From positions 1 through 37,090 of the forward strand of contig CADDZH010000049.1 of NCBI GenBank assembly GCA_902812455.1: DNA of 37,090 nucleotides. The letters are read 5' to 3'. The notes under the pieces were generated by a model that was not told the DNA's origin, did no database searches, and worked only from the letters and a program-made list of their open reading frames with translations. Position 1 is the stretch's first letter. Each line of letters begins with the position of its first letter. Positions 11,597-20,161 of the stretch are shown here, in pieces. A program made the position numbers and the translations under genes. This stretch comes from Chloroflexota bacterium (GTDB lineage: Bacteria; Chloroflexota; Ktedonobacteria; Ktedonobacterales; Ktedonobacteraceae).

Positions 11597-11744
11597 GGGC
11601 GAGGGCAGGAGGTGGGCGATGGCAGGGGCAAGAGACCAGGACAGGGACAAGCCCTGTCCCTACCCTAGGCGGCTGCGCAGGCTGAGGCGTAGCATGGTAG
11701 GGGCGATCCTTGTGGGCGACCGCAAGGGTATTCCATTGCTGGTA
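11597..11744. repeat. Dispersed hairpin repeats between the CoA-transferase and restriction genes
   Basis: A perfect 8-bp hairpin GGACAGGG/CCCTGTCC with a 5-base loop lies at 11639-11659 and is followed by CTACC with no T-tract. A second element with CCTTG/CAAGG arms lies at about 11709-11727 after GTAGGGGCGA. These resemble the other short GC-rich repeats in this window. They sit between convergent genes, so they could help end transcription from either side. Confidence 0.6.
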
Positions 11745-12515
11745 TCATTCGCCAACAGAATCCCTGGTACCTGTTCTCTGACTAGATACCCAGCGCATCT
11801 TTTCTTTTCCGCTGTTGAACTGTACAAGCTTTTCCCAGTTAATGCTGCCATCGGGATTACCGAAGTTGTTCTGGAATTCAAAAGCAAACCTATTGATGGC
11901 CTTATCCCATTCCTCCTCAAACTTCATGCGGTGCTGCTGGGGATAGTCTCGCATTAATGTGATGAGCTTCAAGTAAAAATCCGGATCGCCGGTAAGTTCT
12001 TCCCAGAAAGCCTGTCCTGATCGAATACGGTATGTTCGATCTTTTGTTGGATTGGAAAATTTACGGCCATAAGCATGGCCCAGAAGCGGATCAAACCGTT
12101 TATGAAGCTTGAGCAATCGGCTTCCCAGGCTTCTGAACTCCTGGTCCTGTCGCTTTGCCTGGCTGGAATTGAAAATATTAGGACCTGACTTTACAGCAAT
12201 TGCTTTATAAACAGTATCCGATTCCAGCGCAACATCGACTCCTTCGCTAGGTGAGACAATCCCTCCACTACACAATTTTGCTATTGGTTCGAAGAAGGCA
12301 TCGCCAAATATGCTCTCGTCCGATGAAGACATGAAGGCTTTTAGTATCTCCTCCACAATTTCGGATGCCTTTTGCACACCTACAGCTCGAAGAAGATAAG
12401 GATTTTTCTTGCGTAAAACATTTTGTAACTTGAGTTCAGAAAGCTTCTTCATCCGTCTCTGGTAAAAATCATCCAGGCTTCGCCGTATTAAATCCTCAAG
12501 TTCCGACTGATTCAT
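11745..12515 (-). CDS. Type II restriction endonuclease, PmeII-like family
   Basis: This is the probable DNA-cleaving half of a restriction-modification system. The product of about 256 residues contains LQNVLRKKNPYLLRAVGVQKA, AFMSSSDESIFGDAFFEPIA and GVDVALES...YKAIAVKSGPN. The last is a plausible PD-(D/E)xK core, with Asp in GVD and the V-K-S strand, as in endonucleases annotated as PmeII family. Cognate sequence is unknown. It lies directly behind, and overlaps, the methyltransferase gene on the same strand. I use the ATG at 12515, which has GGTGAT ten bases upstream. The in-frame ATG at 12524 is an alternative, and both starts overlap the methyltransferase stop (12496-12498). Base composition is AT-richer than the neighbours. 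Confidence 0.75.
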   Translation of the reverse strand: MNQSELEDLIRRSLDDFYQRRMKKLSELKLQNVLRKKNPYLLRAVGVQKASEIVEEILKAFMSSSDESIFGDAFFEPIAKLCSGGIVSPSEGVDVALESDTVYKAIAVKSGPNIFNSSQAKRQDQEFRSLGSRLLKLHKRFDPLLGHAYGRKFSNPTKDRTYRIRSGQAFWEELTGDPDFYLKLITLMRDYPQQHRMKFEEEWDKAINRFAFEFQNNFGNPDGSINWEKLVQFNSGKEKMRWVSSQRTGTRDSVGE

Positions 12516-13410
12516 AGCATCCATTATCACCCGCTTGATCTTCGTCATCTTCCGAATCGTCGCCAGCCAGAAATAGGGGGATAGGAAGTTGCGGATCATC
12601 GAGTCGTTTCCTGGCCAACTGTATATACATAGGATCAATCTCGATACCAATGCAGCGGCGATCTAACTGTTTTGCTGCAACTGCAGTCGTTCCAGAGCCA
12701 AGAAATGGATCAAGAACAACATCGCCCATCTGAGTAAATAGCTTGATAAACCAGCTAGGCAACTCAACGGGAAAAGTAGCACTATGCCCTTTATTGCTAC
12801 ATTCGGTTGCTAGATAAAGCACATTATCTGGATAAGCCCATTCGCGCCCTACCCAATTTTCAATCTTTTTCCCAAAGCCGCTCTGCACACGTGAATTATC
12901 TCTCCTCTTATCCGTCTCACTCAAATTCCGCAAGCGGGCCTCTTTCCAGTCACCCATTGGAACCCGAACTGCATCCTGGTACATGGCAAAGTGTTTGCTT
13001 TTCGTGAAATGCAAACAGCGCTCCCATCCATCTCGAAAGCGGTTGGGCCACTTGCCAGGATAACTGTTACGTTTATGCCATATATACTCTTCAGTCCAAA
13101 GCCAACCTTGCTTACGTAGGGCCATGATCAGTTCGAGGACGTAAGTATGGCGCTCTCCATTCACCACACGCTCCTTAATATTGAGAATAAAGGAGCCTTC
13201 TGTTTTCAGCACTCTTTTTAGCTCAGCAGATATTGGGAGAAACCATTCCACGTATTTGTCTGGATGGACCCCACCATATGTATCTTTTCGTTGATCTGCA
13301 TAAGGTGGAGATGTCACTATCAGATCAACAGAACTAGCTTTTAACGTTGGCAAAACATCCAGACAGTCGCCTTGAAAAATTTGAATTTGTTCAATGTGCC
13401 CGTTTGCCAT
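12496..13410 (-). CDS. Site-specific DNA methyltransferase, beta-class (N4-cytosine or N6-adenine)
   Basis: The 304-residue enzyme has the catalytic TSPPY motif at residues 33-37, before the SAM-binding VLDPFLGSGTT motif at 233-242. That order defines the beta class, and TSPPY (not DPPY) favours N4-methylcytosine, though N6-adenine cannot be excluded. The region between the motifs (about 90-225) should hold target recognition, with landmarks WHKRNSYPGKWPNRFRDGWE and ATECSNKGHSATFP. GIEIDPMYIQLA follows the SAM motif. The ATG at 13410 is preceded by AGGAGA. Its 3' end overlaps the endonuclease gene, so the two are probably translated from one message, with the protective methylase made first. 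Confidence 0.9.
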   Translation of the reverse strand: MANGHIEQIQIFQGDCLDVLPTLKASSVDLIVTSPPYADQRKDTYGGVHPDKYVEWFLPISAELKRVLKTEGSFILNIKERVVNGERHTYVLELIMALRKQGWLWTEEYIWHKRNSYPGKWPNRFRDGWERCLHFTKSKHFAMYQDAVRVPMGDWKEARLRNLSETDKRRDNSRVQSGFGKKIENWVGREWAYPDNVLYLATECSNKGHSATFPVELPSWFIKLFTQMGDVVLDPFLGSGTTAVAAKQLDRRCIGIEIDPMYIQLARKRLDDPQLPIPLFLAGDDSEDDEDQAGDNGCYESVGT

Positions 13411-13741
13411 AAATGTGTTCTCCTCTATCCTCTATTGAGGATGTGGTATATAGCCTCATTATAACATGCTTTGTTTTCTTTGTCTTGAACATAAGTACAT
13501 AAGTCAGGGCTGCCGCAAGAAATGCCGAGACCCTCAATCCTGAAAAGCATGAGAGCAGTAACCTGGTTTCGTCAAAGCGTAGCTATACCAGCCTTAGAAA
13601 CCATCACCTTGCAAGCTGTTGATTAAAGAGAGTTGAAAAGATGATAAAATGTTTATAATATTGAACGCTTAAGGGCTTATTGAAAACGGGATTATGGGTC
13701 TGACCCCCTTGGGGTGCCAGGGTTCCGAAGGAGCATTGTCC
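13411..13741. other. Intergenic region between methyltransferase and Uma2 genes
   Basis: These 331 bases separate two divergently transcribed genes and must contain both promoters. The half nearer the methyltransferase is AT-rich (TATAACATGC around 13460). Near the Uma2 side an AAGGAG (13728-13733) fixes that gene's start at 13742. I recognised no RNA gene or DnaA-box cluster here. Confidence 0.4.
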
Positions 13742-14323
13742 ATGTCTATCAGCCTGCACGATGTCGAAAAACTTCAGGCGCTTTATCCTGACTACCAGAT
13801 CGAGTTGAGAGAAGGAAAACTTATTATTATGAGTCCATCAGATAGCGTCTCCGGCGAAATCGGCGTCCGCTTCATTGCGCTATTAGCCCCCTGGGTTTAT
13901 AGCCATAACTTAGGACGAGTCCTGGATTCGAGTACTGATTTCCGCATGCCCAATGGCGATCTCCTCTCTCCTGATGTGTCTTTTGTTTCACGAGAGCGGC
14001 TCAAGCAAAATCCGCGTACCTATGTGCCAGTGGTTCCTCAATTAGTCGTCGAGATCAAATCCAGCCGGGACCGCATTCGTGACCTTGAGGAGAAAATAGC
14101 CTTGTTTTTAAGCCAGGGCACGCAGGTAGGCATGCTCATTGATCCCGATACACATACCGTCTCGGTCTACCGTTCCGCCGGGCCAGGTCAACATGCTGGT
14201 AATGGAAAAGAGTTCAGCCCCCAGGTAATAACTTTACGGGATGGAGATAGCCTGAGCGTTCCTGAGCTTTTCCCCGGCTGGGAGATTCCCATTACGAGCC
14301 TCTGGCCCGTTATTTATGAGTAG
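13742..14323 (+). CDS. Uma2-family putative endonuclease (DUF820)
   Basis: The 193-residue product matches the Uma2 family, which is expanded in cyanobacteria and Chloroflexota and has a PD-(D/E)xK nuclease fold. The core is visible as YQIELREGKLIIMSPSD, LLSPDVSFVSRERL (metal-binding Asp in SPDV) and PQLVVEIKSSRDR (E-x-K). YLIDP-like text follows as GMLIDPDTHTVSVYR. Biological role and substrate of the family are poorly known. I choose ATG 13742 over an upstream in-frame ATG at 13694, because AAGGAG lies eight bases before it and the homologous text starts there. It stands alone between the methyltransferase and dnaN. Confidence 0.85.
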   Translation: MSISLHDVEKLQALYPDYQIELREGKLIIMSPSDSVSGEIGVRFIALLAPWVYSHNLGRVLDSSTDFRMPNGDLLSPDVSFVSRERLKQNPRTYVPVVPQLVVEIKSSRDRIRDLEEKIALFLSQGTQVGMLIDPDTHTVSVYRSAGPGQHAGNGKEFSPQVITLRDGDSLSVPELFPGWEIPITSLWPVIYE

Positions 14324-14572
14324 CGAACATTAACGTCCGCTTCTTGCCCCCTCAAATAGAATGAGAAGAGAGAAAAAGGGTTCTCCGTCCTTTGGGGTGA
14401 TTGACAAGAAGTAGCCGATCAATCGGCAGTGGGCGCAATGAATTGCGCCTCTACGATTCACCCGGAAGGATGGAGACCCAGAAAAAGAAGTCCCTTGTTC
14501 AATTTAACCGAATAAGGTATACTAGCCTGGACGTTTTAGTCGCTTTCTCTGTTATCTGGAGGTAGGATATAC
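14324..14572. other. Upstream region of dnaN with paired hairpins and promoter
   Basis: Two perfect short hairpins lie close together: GCCGAT/ATCGGC at 14414-14427, and GGCGCAAT/ATTGCGCC at 14432-14449 followed by CTAC. The second matches a repeat also seen inside the membrane-protein gene at 801-860. A likely dnaN promoter follows: TTGTTC (14495-14500), 17 bases, TATACT (14518-14523). The hairpins could terminate transcription from the Uma2 gene, but neither is followed by a T-run. Confidence 0.55.
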
Positions 14573-15709
14573 GTGAAACTTATATGTAAGCAGCAAGACC
14601 TGAGCCGTGGCCTTTCTATTGTGGGCCACGCCGTTTCAAATCGCACCACACTCCCCATCCTTTCCAATATTTTGCTCGCAACCGATCAAGGCCGCTTAAA
14701 GCTGGCCGCAACAAACCTGGAGATCGGCATCAATTGCTGGGTGGATGCCGAGATAGAGGAAGAAGGCTCGACAACCGTCCCTGCAAAACTGCTCACCGAC
14801 TTTGTCAACAGCCTGCCGCAGTCCTCGGTTGAGATTACCGTCCCTGGCGAGACTAATAAACTCAATATCAAGAGTGAAGGAAGCAGCGCCAACATCAAAG
14901 GCATGGACGCCTCTGAATTTCCCTTGATTCCCAGCGCCGAAGGAGGAGAAACTCCGGTGATACTGGATGCGAATCTCCTCAAAGAAATGATTGCTGAGGT
15001 CGTCATTGCGGCTTCAGAGGATGAATCCCGCCCGGTCTTTTCCGGCGTGCTTGTGCAGGTGAGCGGCGAAAAAGTCACTTTTGCGGCTGCTGATGCCTTC
15101 CGCCTGGCTGTACGCACCGCTGCCCTGCCCGGCGATGATACTGCTCACCCGGACATCCTGATCCCTGCTCGCACTTTGGAAGAGCTTGCTCGCATCCTGC
15201 CCTCGGAAGGTACGGTGCAGATGATCGTTACGCCGAATCGCAGCCAGGTACTCTTCCATACCGAGCAGATCGACCTTGTATCGCGCCTGATCGAAGGCAA
15301 CTTTCCCAATTACCGGCAGATTATTCCGAAGGAGTATACGACGCGGGCCATCGTGGATACGAAGGCCTTTGCAGCGCACGTCAAGCAGGCAGCCATCTTT
15401 GCTCGCGACAGCTCAAATATCACGCGCTTCAAGATTAACGGCTCCGATAGCGAAGCTGGAGGGGGAAGCATCACAATTGAGGCGACTGCTGAAGACCTGG
15501 GCGACAATGTGAGTGTGCTTGAAGCCGACGTGGATGGACCCGAGCAGCAGATCATTTTTAACGTGCGCTACCTCTCAGATGTACTTGCGGTACTCGATGT
15601 GCCCCAGGTATCGCTCGAGGTGACTGCTGCTACCAAACCGGGGGTGATCAGGCCGATTGGGGATATCGATTATGTGTATGTCATCATGCCTATGCATGTC
15701 AACCGATAA
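14573..15709 (+). CDS. dnaN: DNA polymerase III subunit beta (sliding clamp)
   Basis: The clamp encircles DNA and tethers the replicative polymerase and repair enzymes. The 378-residue length and three repeated clamp domains fit the family. MKLICKQQDLSRGLSIVGHAVSNRTTLPILSNILL is split as residues 1-35, and AADAFRLAVR marks domain 2. Domain 3 ends with DVLAVLDVPQVSLEVT and the characteristic IDYVYVIMPMHVNR C terminus. The start is GTG at 14573, with GGAGGT at 14558-14563. recF follows 144 bases later, a classical dnaN-recF order, but dnaA is not in the window. Confidence 0.97.
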   Translation: MKLICKQQDLSRGLSIVGHAVSNRTTLPILSNILLATDQGRLKLAATNLEIGINCWVDAEIEEEGSTTVPAKLLTDFVNSLPQSSVEITVPGETNKLNIKSEGSSANIKGMDASEFPLIPSAEGGETPVILDANLLKEMIAEVVIAASEDESRPVFSGVLVQVSGEKVTFAAADAFRLAVRTAALPGDDTAHPDILIPARTLEELARILPSEGTVQMIVTPNRSQVLFHTEQIDLVSRLIEGNFPNYRQIIPKEYTTRAIVDTKAFAAHVKQAAIFARDSSNITRFKINGSDSEAGGGSITIEATAEDLGDNVSVLEADVDGPEQQIIFNVRYLSDVLAVLDVPQVSLEVTAATKPGVIRPIGDIDYVYVIMPMHVNR

Positions 15710-15853
15710 TAGAATCGGGTCATGGAGCGGTGGGGTAGTGCAAGGGTGCAAGGGCATAAGGGCAAGCGCAAGGCCCCCACGCCGCATCCTCTCCACCCAC
15801 AGCTTCGATAAATCGAGCTTCTACAGCTCCTACGGGTTCGCCACAGCTCTCTC

Positions 15854-17029
15854 ATGTATCTCGCGCATCTTTCGCTAGACGATTTTCGCAATTTTAAGCA
15901 TCTTGACCTTTCCCTGGGGCGTGGCCTCTTCCTGTTCTATGGAGAAAACGCCCAGGGGAAAACAAACCTGCTCGAAGCTGTGACCATCCTTGCTACCGGG
16001 AACTCTTTTCACGCTACGGCCGATCGCGAGGTTGTCAACTGGCATGCCCACGACCACCTGGCTCGCTTGCGGGCCGCTGTCAAACGACGCGAAGACGAGC
16101 TCTGCATCGAGATTGTAATTGTTGATCCACATATTGATGGGCAGGCTCATCCTGCCGGTACGGTTGAATTCCCGCCGAATACGCCACGCAAGCGCATCAA
16201 GATCAATGCAATTCCAAAGAAGACCATGGAGCTGATAGGGCAGATGAATGTTGTTCTGTTTGCTCCCGCCGACCTGCATCTCGTCGATGGTTCGCCTGAT
16301 GAACGACGGCGCTTCCTGGATCGCGCCCTTTGCCAGGTGCAGCCTCGCTATTGCCAGGCGCTGGTACAATACCGCAAAGTTATCATCCAGCGTGCCGCCT
16401 TGCTCAAACGTGTGCGCGACCGTCAAGAAGACCCGCGCATGCTCGATTACCTGGACGGCAGGCTGGTAGCGCTGGCCAATTTGATCATTTTTGAGCGGCA
16501 GCGCATGGTTTCTGCTCTCAACGAGCAGACCTCGCTTATCCAGGAAAGGCTCAGCGGCGGGCATGAGCGCTTGCAGATCATCTACCGGCCATCGTTCAAG
16601 GTTGATCCCTCCTGGAGCCCGGCAGAGGCTCAAGAGCATTACCTGGCACAACTGCAGCAGGTGCGGCAGAAAGAGATTCACCAGGGAGTTTGCCTCTTGG
16701 GGCCACACCGTGATGACCTGGAGTTTCTGGTGAATGGCGTCAATATGCAGACCTATGGCTCGCGCGGGCAGCAGCGAACGGCTGCGCTCTCTACCAAGCT
16801 AGGGGAGCTGGCGTATATGCGGGCCTGCACGGGGGACGAGCCGGTATTGCTCCTGGATGATGTATTCAGCGAACTCGATGCGCAGCGCCGCCAGCACCTG
16901 CTGCGTGAGGTGCTGCAACACGAACAGGTGCTGCTCACTGCAACCGATCTCAGCAGCGTACCACCCGATATGCTGGCAAATGCTCATGTATACCAGATCA
17001 TTGAGGGCGTGGTAACACCTGCGGGCTAG
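15854..17029 (+). CDS. recF: DNA replication and repair protein RecF
   Basis: RecF is an SMC-like ATPase that loads RecA at gapped DNA via RecOR. The 391-residue product has the N-terminal signature LSLDDFRNFKHLDL, the Walker A YGENAQGKTNLLEA, and FAPADLHLVDGSPDERRRFLDR. At the C terminus are GPHRDDLEF, the ABC-type signature YGSRGQQRTAALSTKLGEL and Walker B LLLDDVFSELDAQRR. The gap after dnaN contains repeat-like GC-rich text and the palindrome TCGATAAATCGA. The stop overlaps the stop of the convergent DUF4129 gene by four bases. Confidence 0.97.
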   Translation: MYLAHLSLDDFRNFKHLDLSLGRGLFLFYGENAQGKTNLLEAVTILATGNSFHATADREVVNWHAHDHLARLRAAVKRREDELCIEIVIVDPHIDGQAHPAGTVEFPPNTPRKRIKINAIPKKTMELIGQMNVVLFAPADLHLVDGSPDERRRFLDRALCQVQPRYCQALVQYRKVIIQRAALLKRVRDRQEDPRMLDYLDGRLVALANLIIFERQRMVSALNEQTSLIQERLSGGHERLQIIYRPSFKVDPSWSPAEAQEHYLAQLQQVRQKEIHQGVCLLGPHRDDLEFLVNGVNMQTYGSRGQQRTAALSTKLGELAYMRACTGDEPVLLLDDVFSELDAQRRQHLLREVLQHEQVLLTATDLSSVPPDMLANAHVYQIIEGVVTPAG

Positions 17030-18666
17030 TGCCATTTCTGTTCAAGAGCCGTCCACGCCTGCCGCACCTCTGCCACCTCTGCCTCGTCCGGCACAACCTC
17101 ACCATAGCGCGTGGCCGTATACGCTTCGGTCACCGTTGTTAGCTCCGGCTCAGATACTGGCAATCGTTCGTCCAGCCGCTGCCTGAACTCGTAAGGCGTC
17201 TCCTCTTTCTTGCGCGGGTAGCCACGGGCAGCGGCACGTCTTAGCAGAGCTTTGTATATCTCGCGGATGCTGCGTGCAGCAGGTTCCAGGGGCATTTCCT
17301 CCATTGAGGCTTTTGCTGCTTCGTGCCCGTCGCCATGGCGAGCAAAGCGCCGGAAAAGCATGCGCAACCAGGCCTTGAACTGCGACCAGAAGAGCGCCCA
17401 TGACCATATACTTTCGTGCAATTCTGCATCTTTCGGGCGCGAGACAAGTCGCACTCTGCGCCGGTAGCGCAATATCCAGCGAGCCACAATCACCACCAGC
17501 ACAAAAAACAGGATGGGCAACAAAACCTTGAGGATAAGGACAATTACAGGAGATGCCGCTGCGGGATGCAGAACGGGAGGCTGCCTCCTTGACGGTAGTC
17601 CTATCTGCCGGTGAGAAGGCGCAGGATGAGGTAGGAGCGAGAAGATCCAACTGATGAGTAAGAAGAGAGGGGTGACCAGCGCAACGATGAGAGAAGCCAG
17701 TATCAAAACCAGCCAATCGTATACCTGCCCTAAAAAACTGAATGTTTGCTGTATTCCTATGAGCAGAGCAGGATTGGCAATCGTATCGACCAGCCAGGCG
17801 ATGAGCAGTAAAGCCAGCCCTATGGTACCTATCACGGCCAGTACAGCTCGTTCATGGACATCGATATTGCTTTCTGAGCTGAGAGGATGCGTGTGACGGA
17901 GAAATGTAATACGCGCGAGGGCATGAGCCGACAGCGACAGGAATAAAAAGATTGGGACGAGTAGCAAGAGCAGCGCATCGTCATTGAAGGTCACCCCGGC
18001 GCTCGCCTGCCCTGCTCGTACAAGGATCACTAAAACTATGATGATCATGCCCACACGCAGCGTCGTGAAGATATGCCCTGGCTCGTACTCATGGTAAAGC
18101 AAGCGCATTCCTCGCCAGCAAAAGTAGAGCGAGAGCGCGATTATCGTAAATACGTGATAGGCGTTTACATTCAGGAAAAGAATATCGTTCAACAGCGCTA
18201 GCAACCAGCGGGGATCGAGGAAAAAAGCTGTTTGCGCGTACATAGTTAGCCAGATGACGAAGAGTGTTGTCAGGCTGGCAAAGAGGATGAGCGGGCGAGA
18301 ACCTGGCAGAGCTTTTCTCGTGTGCTCAGCCTGTTGCCCCTCTGATCCGGCTTTGGTAGAGGCATTATCAGGCGCTGGGGCGCTAGCCGAGCGCCGCTCC
18401 GCCCTACTTAAGATCCATTGAGTACCGACAATGAGCACAAACGGCGCCCACAAGGGCATAAGCGGCGCTCTGGATTGGAAGAAGTCGAGGCCTGCCAGTC
18501 CAATGAAAATGGCATCAACCCAGCAAGTCTCAGCGGCAGCGAAAAGGAATGGGAGAAGAACCTCACCCAGGCTGGGTGTTTCTGGCAATTCAGTATAGCC
18601 CAGGGCCAGGATGTCCAGGCTGCGGCGCAAGGTTGTCCTCTCCAGGCTTTTCTCCTGGTTCTCCAT
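17026..18666 (-). CDS. Multi-pass membrane protein with C-terminal DUF4129 domain
   Basis: The 546-residue product has about eight to ten hydrophobic segments (for example LILFASLTTLFVIWLTMY, VGMIIIVLVILV, LLLLLVPIFLFLSL, LALLLIAWLV and ILFFVLVVIVARWIL). A soluble tail follows, ending in SIREIYKALLRRAAARGYPRKKEETPYEFRQRL and YTATRYGEVVPDEAEVAEV. That tail is the DUF4129 domain, usually found at the end of membrane-bound transglutaminase-like proteins or alone beside MoxR-AAA/DUF58 genes. Here the transglutaminase core is absent. I start at 18666 (MENQEK), after a weak GAGAA, because the longer frame begins with a Pro/Ala-rich leader lacking a ribosome site. It may be co-transcribed from aroC upstream, with a gap of 131 bases. 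Confidence 0.8.
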   Translation of the reverse strand: MENQEKSLERTTLRRSLDILALGYTELPETPSLGEVLLPFLFAAAETCWVDAIFIGLAGLDFFQSRAPLMPLWAPFVLIVGTQWILSRAERRSASAPAPDNASTKAGSEGQQAEHTRKALPGSRPLILFASLTTLFVIWLTMYAQTAFFLDPRWLLALLNDILFLNVNAYHVFTIIALSLYFCWRGMRLLYHEYEPGHIFTTLRVGMIIIVLVILVRAGQASAGVTFNDDALLLLLVPIFLFLSLSAHALARITFLRHTHPLSSESNIDVHERAVLAVIGTIGLALLLIAWLVDTIANPALLIGIQQTFSFLGQVYDWLVLILASLIVALVTPLFLLISWIFSLLPHPAPSHRQIGLPSRRQPPVLHPAAASPVIVLILKVLLPILFFVLVVIVARWILRYRRRVRLVSRPKDAELHESIWSWALFWSQFKAWLRMLFRRFARHGDGHEAAKASMEEMPLEPAARSIREIYKALLRRAAARGYPRKKEETPYEFRQRLDERLPVSEPELTTVTEAYTATRYGEVVPDEAEVAEVRQAWTALEQKWH

Positions 18667-18797
18667 GTTATTATTCTCAGATTGGCCTGCTGGTGGCGGC
18701 GCTGGTGCAAGACCCATATTCGATGCCCGGTGTCCTCACATGCATACTGTACACTACCAGCAGTGTACCACAGAGATATTGTGAGTGCCAGGGCGCC

Positions 18798-19967
18798 CTA
18801 CGACATATTCGCAAGGGTTGCCTGGTAATTCCTGGTCATCTCCTCAAGGCTATCGCCACCAAATTTTTCAATGAAGGCCTCGGTTAAGATGATAGCCATC
18901 ATGGCCTCGCCCACGACGGCGGCAGCAGGAACAACGCAAACATCGCTGCGCTCATAGCGGCTCTGCTCGATATTTGCTCCGCTCGCCAGGTCTACCGATG
19001 GTAGAGGATGAGCCAGCGTAGGAATGGGTTTTACCCCCACACGCACGACTACCGGTTCTCCGTTGGTGATACCGCCTTCAATGCCGCCGGCATTGTTCGT
19101 CAGATGAAACCAGTGACCATCAGGGGCCCGGCGCAGCACATCATGTACTTGCGAACCGCTACTACGCGCCGCCTGAAAGCCCGCTCCAATCTCCATGGCC
19201 TTGACCGAGGGAATACTCATCATGGCCATGCCTAAACGAGCGCTCAGCCGCCGGTCCCACTGGCTGTAGCTTCCCAGGCCAATGGGCACGCCAAAAGCAA
19301 CGACCTCGAAGGTTCCGCCACAGGTATCGCCATGCTGCCTGGCCTCCAGGATACGGGCAATCATCTTTTCCGTCAAAGCAGCATCGGCGCAGCGCACGGG
19401 GGAAGCCTCTACCGCTTCCCACATCCCAGGCGGATAGGCATCGCGGGTGCACGAACGAGGAGTCTCATAGCCTACGCCGGCAATAGAAAGCACGTGGCTA
19501 TGGATAGCCATACCAAAATGGCCCAGGAGTTGGCGGCAGAGGCTACCAACGGCAACACGCGCTGCCGTCTCCCTCGAACTGGCACGCTCGATCACGTTGC
19601 GAATATCGTCATGACCATATTTCATGGCGCCGGGAAAATCGGCATGGCCCGGACGAACGCGAGTGACCCGTTCAATAGCTGCCTCGGTGGGTGCAGCGCT
19701 CATCTGCTCTTGCCAGTTAACCCAATCAAGGTTTTCGATTTGCATACTAACCGGCGAACCAAGCGTCTTGCCATGACGTATACCTGAGAGAAAGCGGACA
19801 GCATCCTTCTCGATCTTCATGCGCCCACCGCGTCCATAGCCGCCCTGCCTGCGGCGAAGGTCTTCATCAATGATCGCTTTCTCAACAGGCAAGCCGGCCG
19901 GTAACCCTTCTACGATCATAGTCAGGCAAGGACCATGAGATTCGCCCGCCGTTAAAAAACGAAACAT
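18798..19967 (-). CDS. aroC: Chorismate synthase
   Basis: AroC catalyses the last shikimate-pathway step, converting EPSP to chorismate with reduced FMN. The 389-residue product starts with MFRFLTAGESHGPCLTMIVEGLP and contains RRQGGYGRGGRMKIEKD, GSPVSMQIEN, RPGHADFPGAMKYGHDDIRNVIERASSRETA, NNAGGIEGGITNGEPVVVRV and RSDVCVVPAAAVVGEAM. All are diagnostic. AGGGGTGAT precedes the ATG at 19967. The partner pathway gene aroE lies separately at 33970-34923. Confidence 0.97.
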   Translation of the reverse strand: MFRFLTAGESHGPCLTMIVEGLPAGLPVEKAIIDEDLRRRQGGYGRGGRMKIEKDAVRFLSGIRHGKTLGSPVSMQIENLDWVNWQEQMSAAPTEAAIERVTRVRPGHADFPGAMKYGHDDIRNVIERASSRETAARVAVGSLCRQLLGHFGMAIHSHVLSIAGVGYETPRSCTRDAYPPGMWEAVEASPVRCADAALTEKMIARILEARQHGDTCGGTFEVVAFGVPIGLGSYSQWDRRLSARLGMAMMSIPSVKAMEIGAGFQAARSSGSQVHDVLRRAPDGHWFHLTNNAGGIEGGITNGEPVVVRVGVKPIPTLAHPLPSVDLASGANIEQSRYERSDVCVVPAAAVVGEAMMAIILTEAFIEKFGGDSLEEMTRNYQATLANMS

Positions 19968-20059
19968 ATATCACCCCTGCTCTTTTTAACTGGTGATGAG
20001 TATACCCTTTTCATTGAAACAACGGAAGAATATGGGCTTATTATTTTAGCAAGAGGATA

Positions 20060-20087
20060 TTGACAAAAAACAAAAGTGTACTATACA
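20060..20087 (+). promoter_or_regulatory. Likely promoter of the first XRE-TPR regulator gene
   Basis: TTGACA (20060-20065) and TATACA (20082-20087), 16 bases apart, lie in an AT-rich leader about 75 bases before the start codon. The gene's AGGAGG ribosome site is at 20148-20153. Confidence 0.55.
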
Positions 20088-20161
20088 ATATACTTTAAAG
20101 CGATTATATTTATTGTTGATTTCTTTCCGTCCACAAACATTGTAGCAGGAGGCTATCCATT

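Noticed and set aside
11639..11659. GGACAGGG/CCCTGTCC hairpin as an intrinsic terminator of the CoA-transferase gene
   Set aside because: The stem is strong but is followed by CTACCC and not a T-run, and it resembles the dispersed repeats; kept only as a repeat.
13411..14572. Possible chromosome origin near dnaN
   Set aside because: dnaN-recF is often near oriC, but I saw no cluster of TTATCCACA-type DnaA boxes, no dnaA gene, and a Uma2 gene occupies the space.
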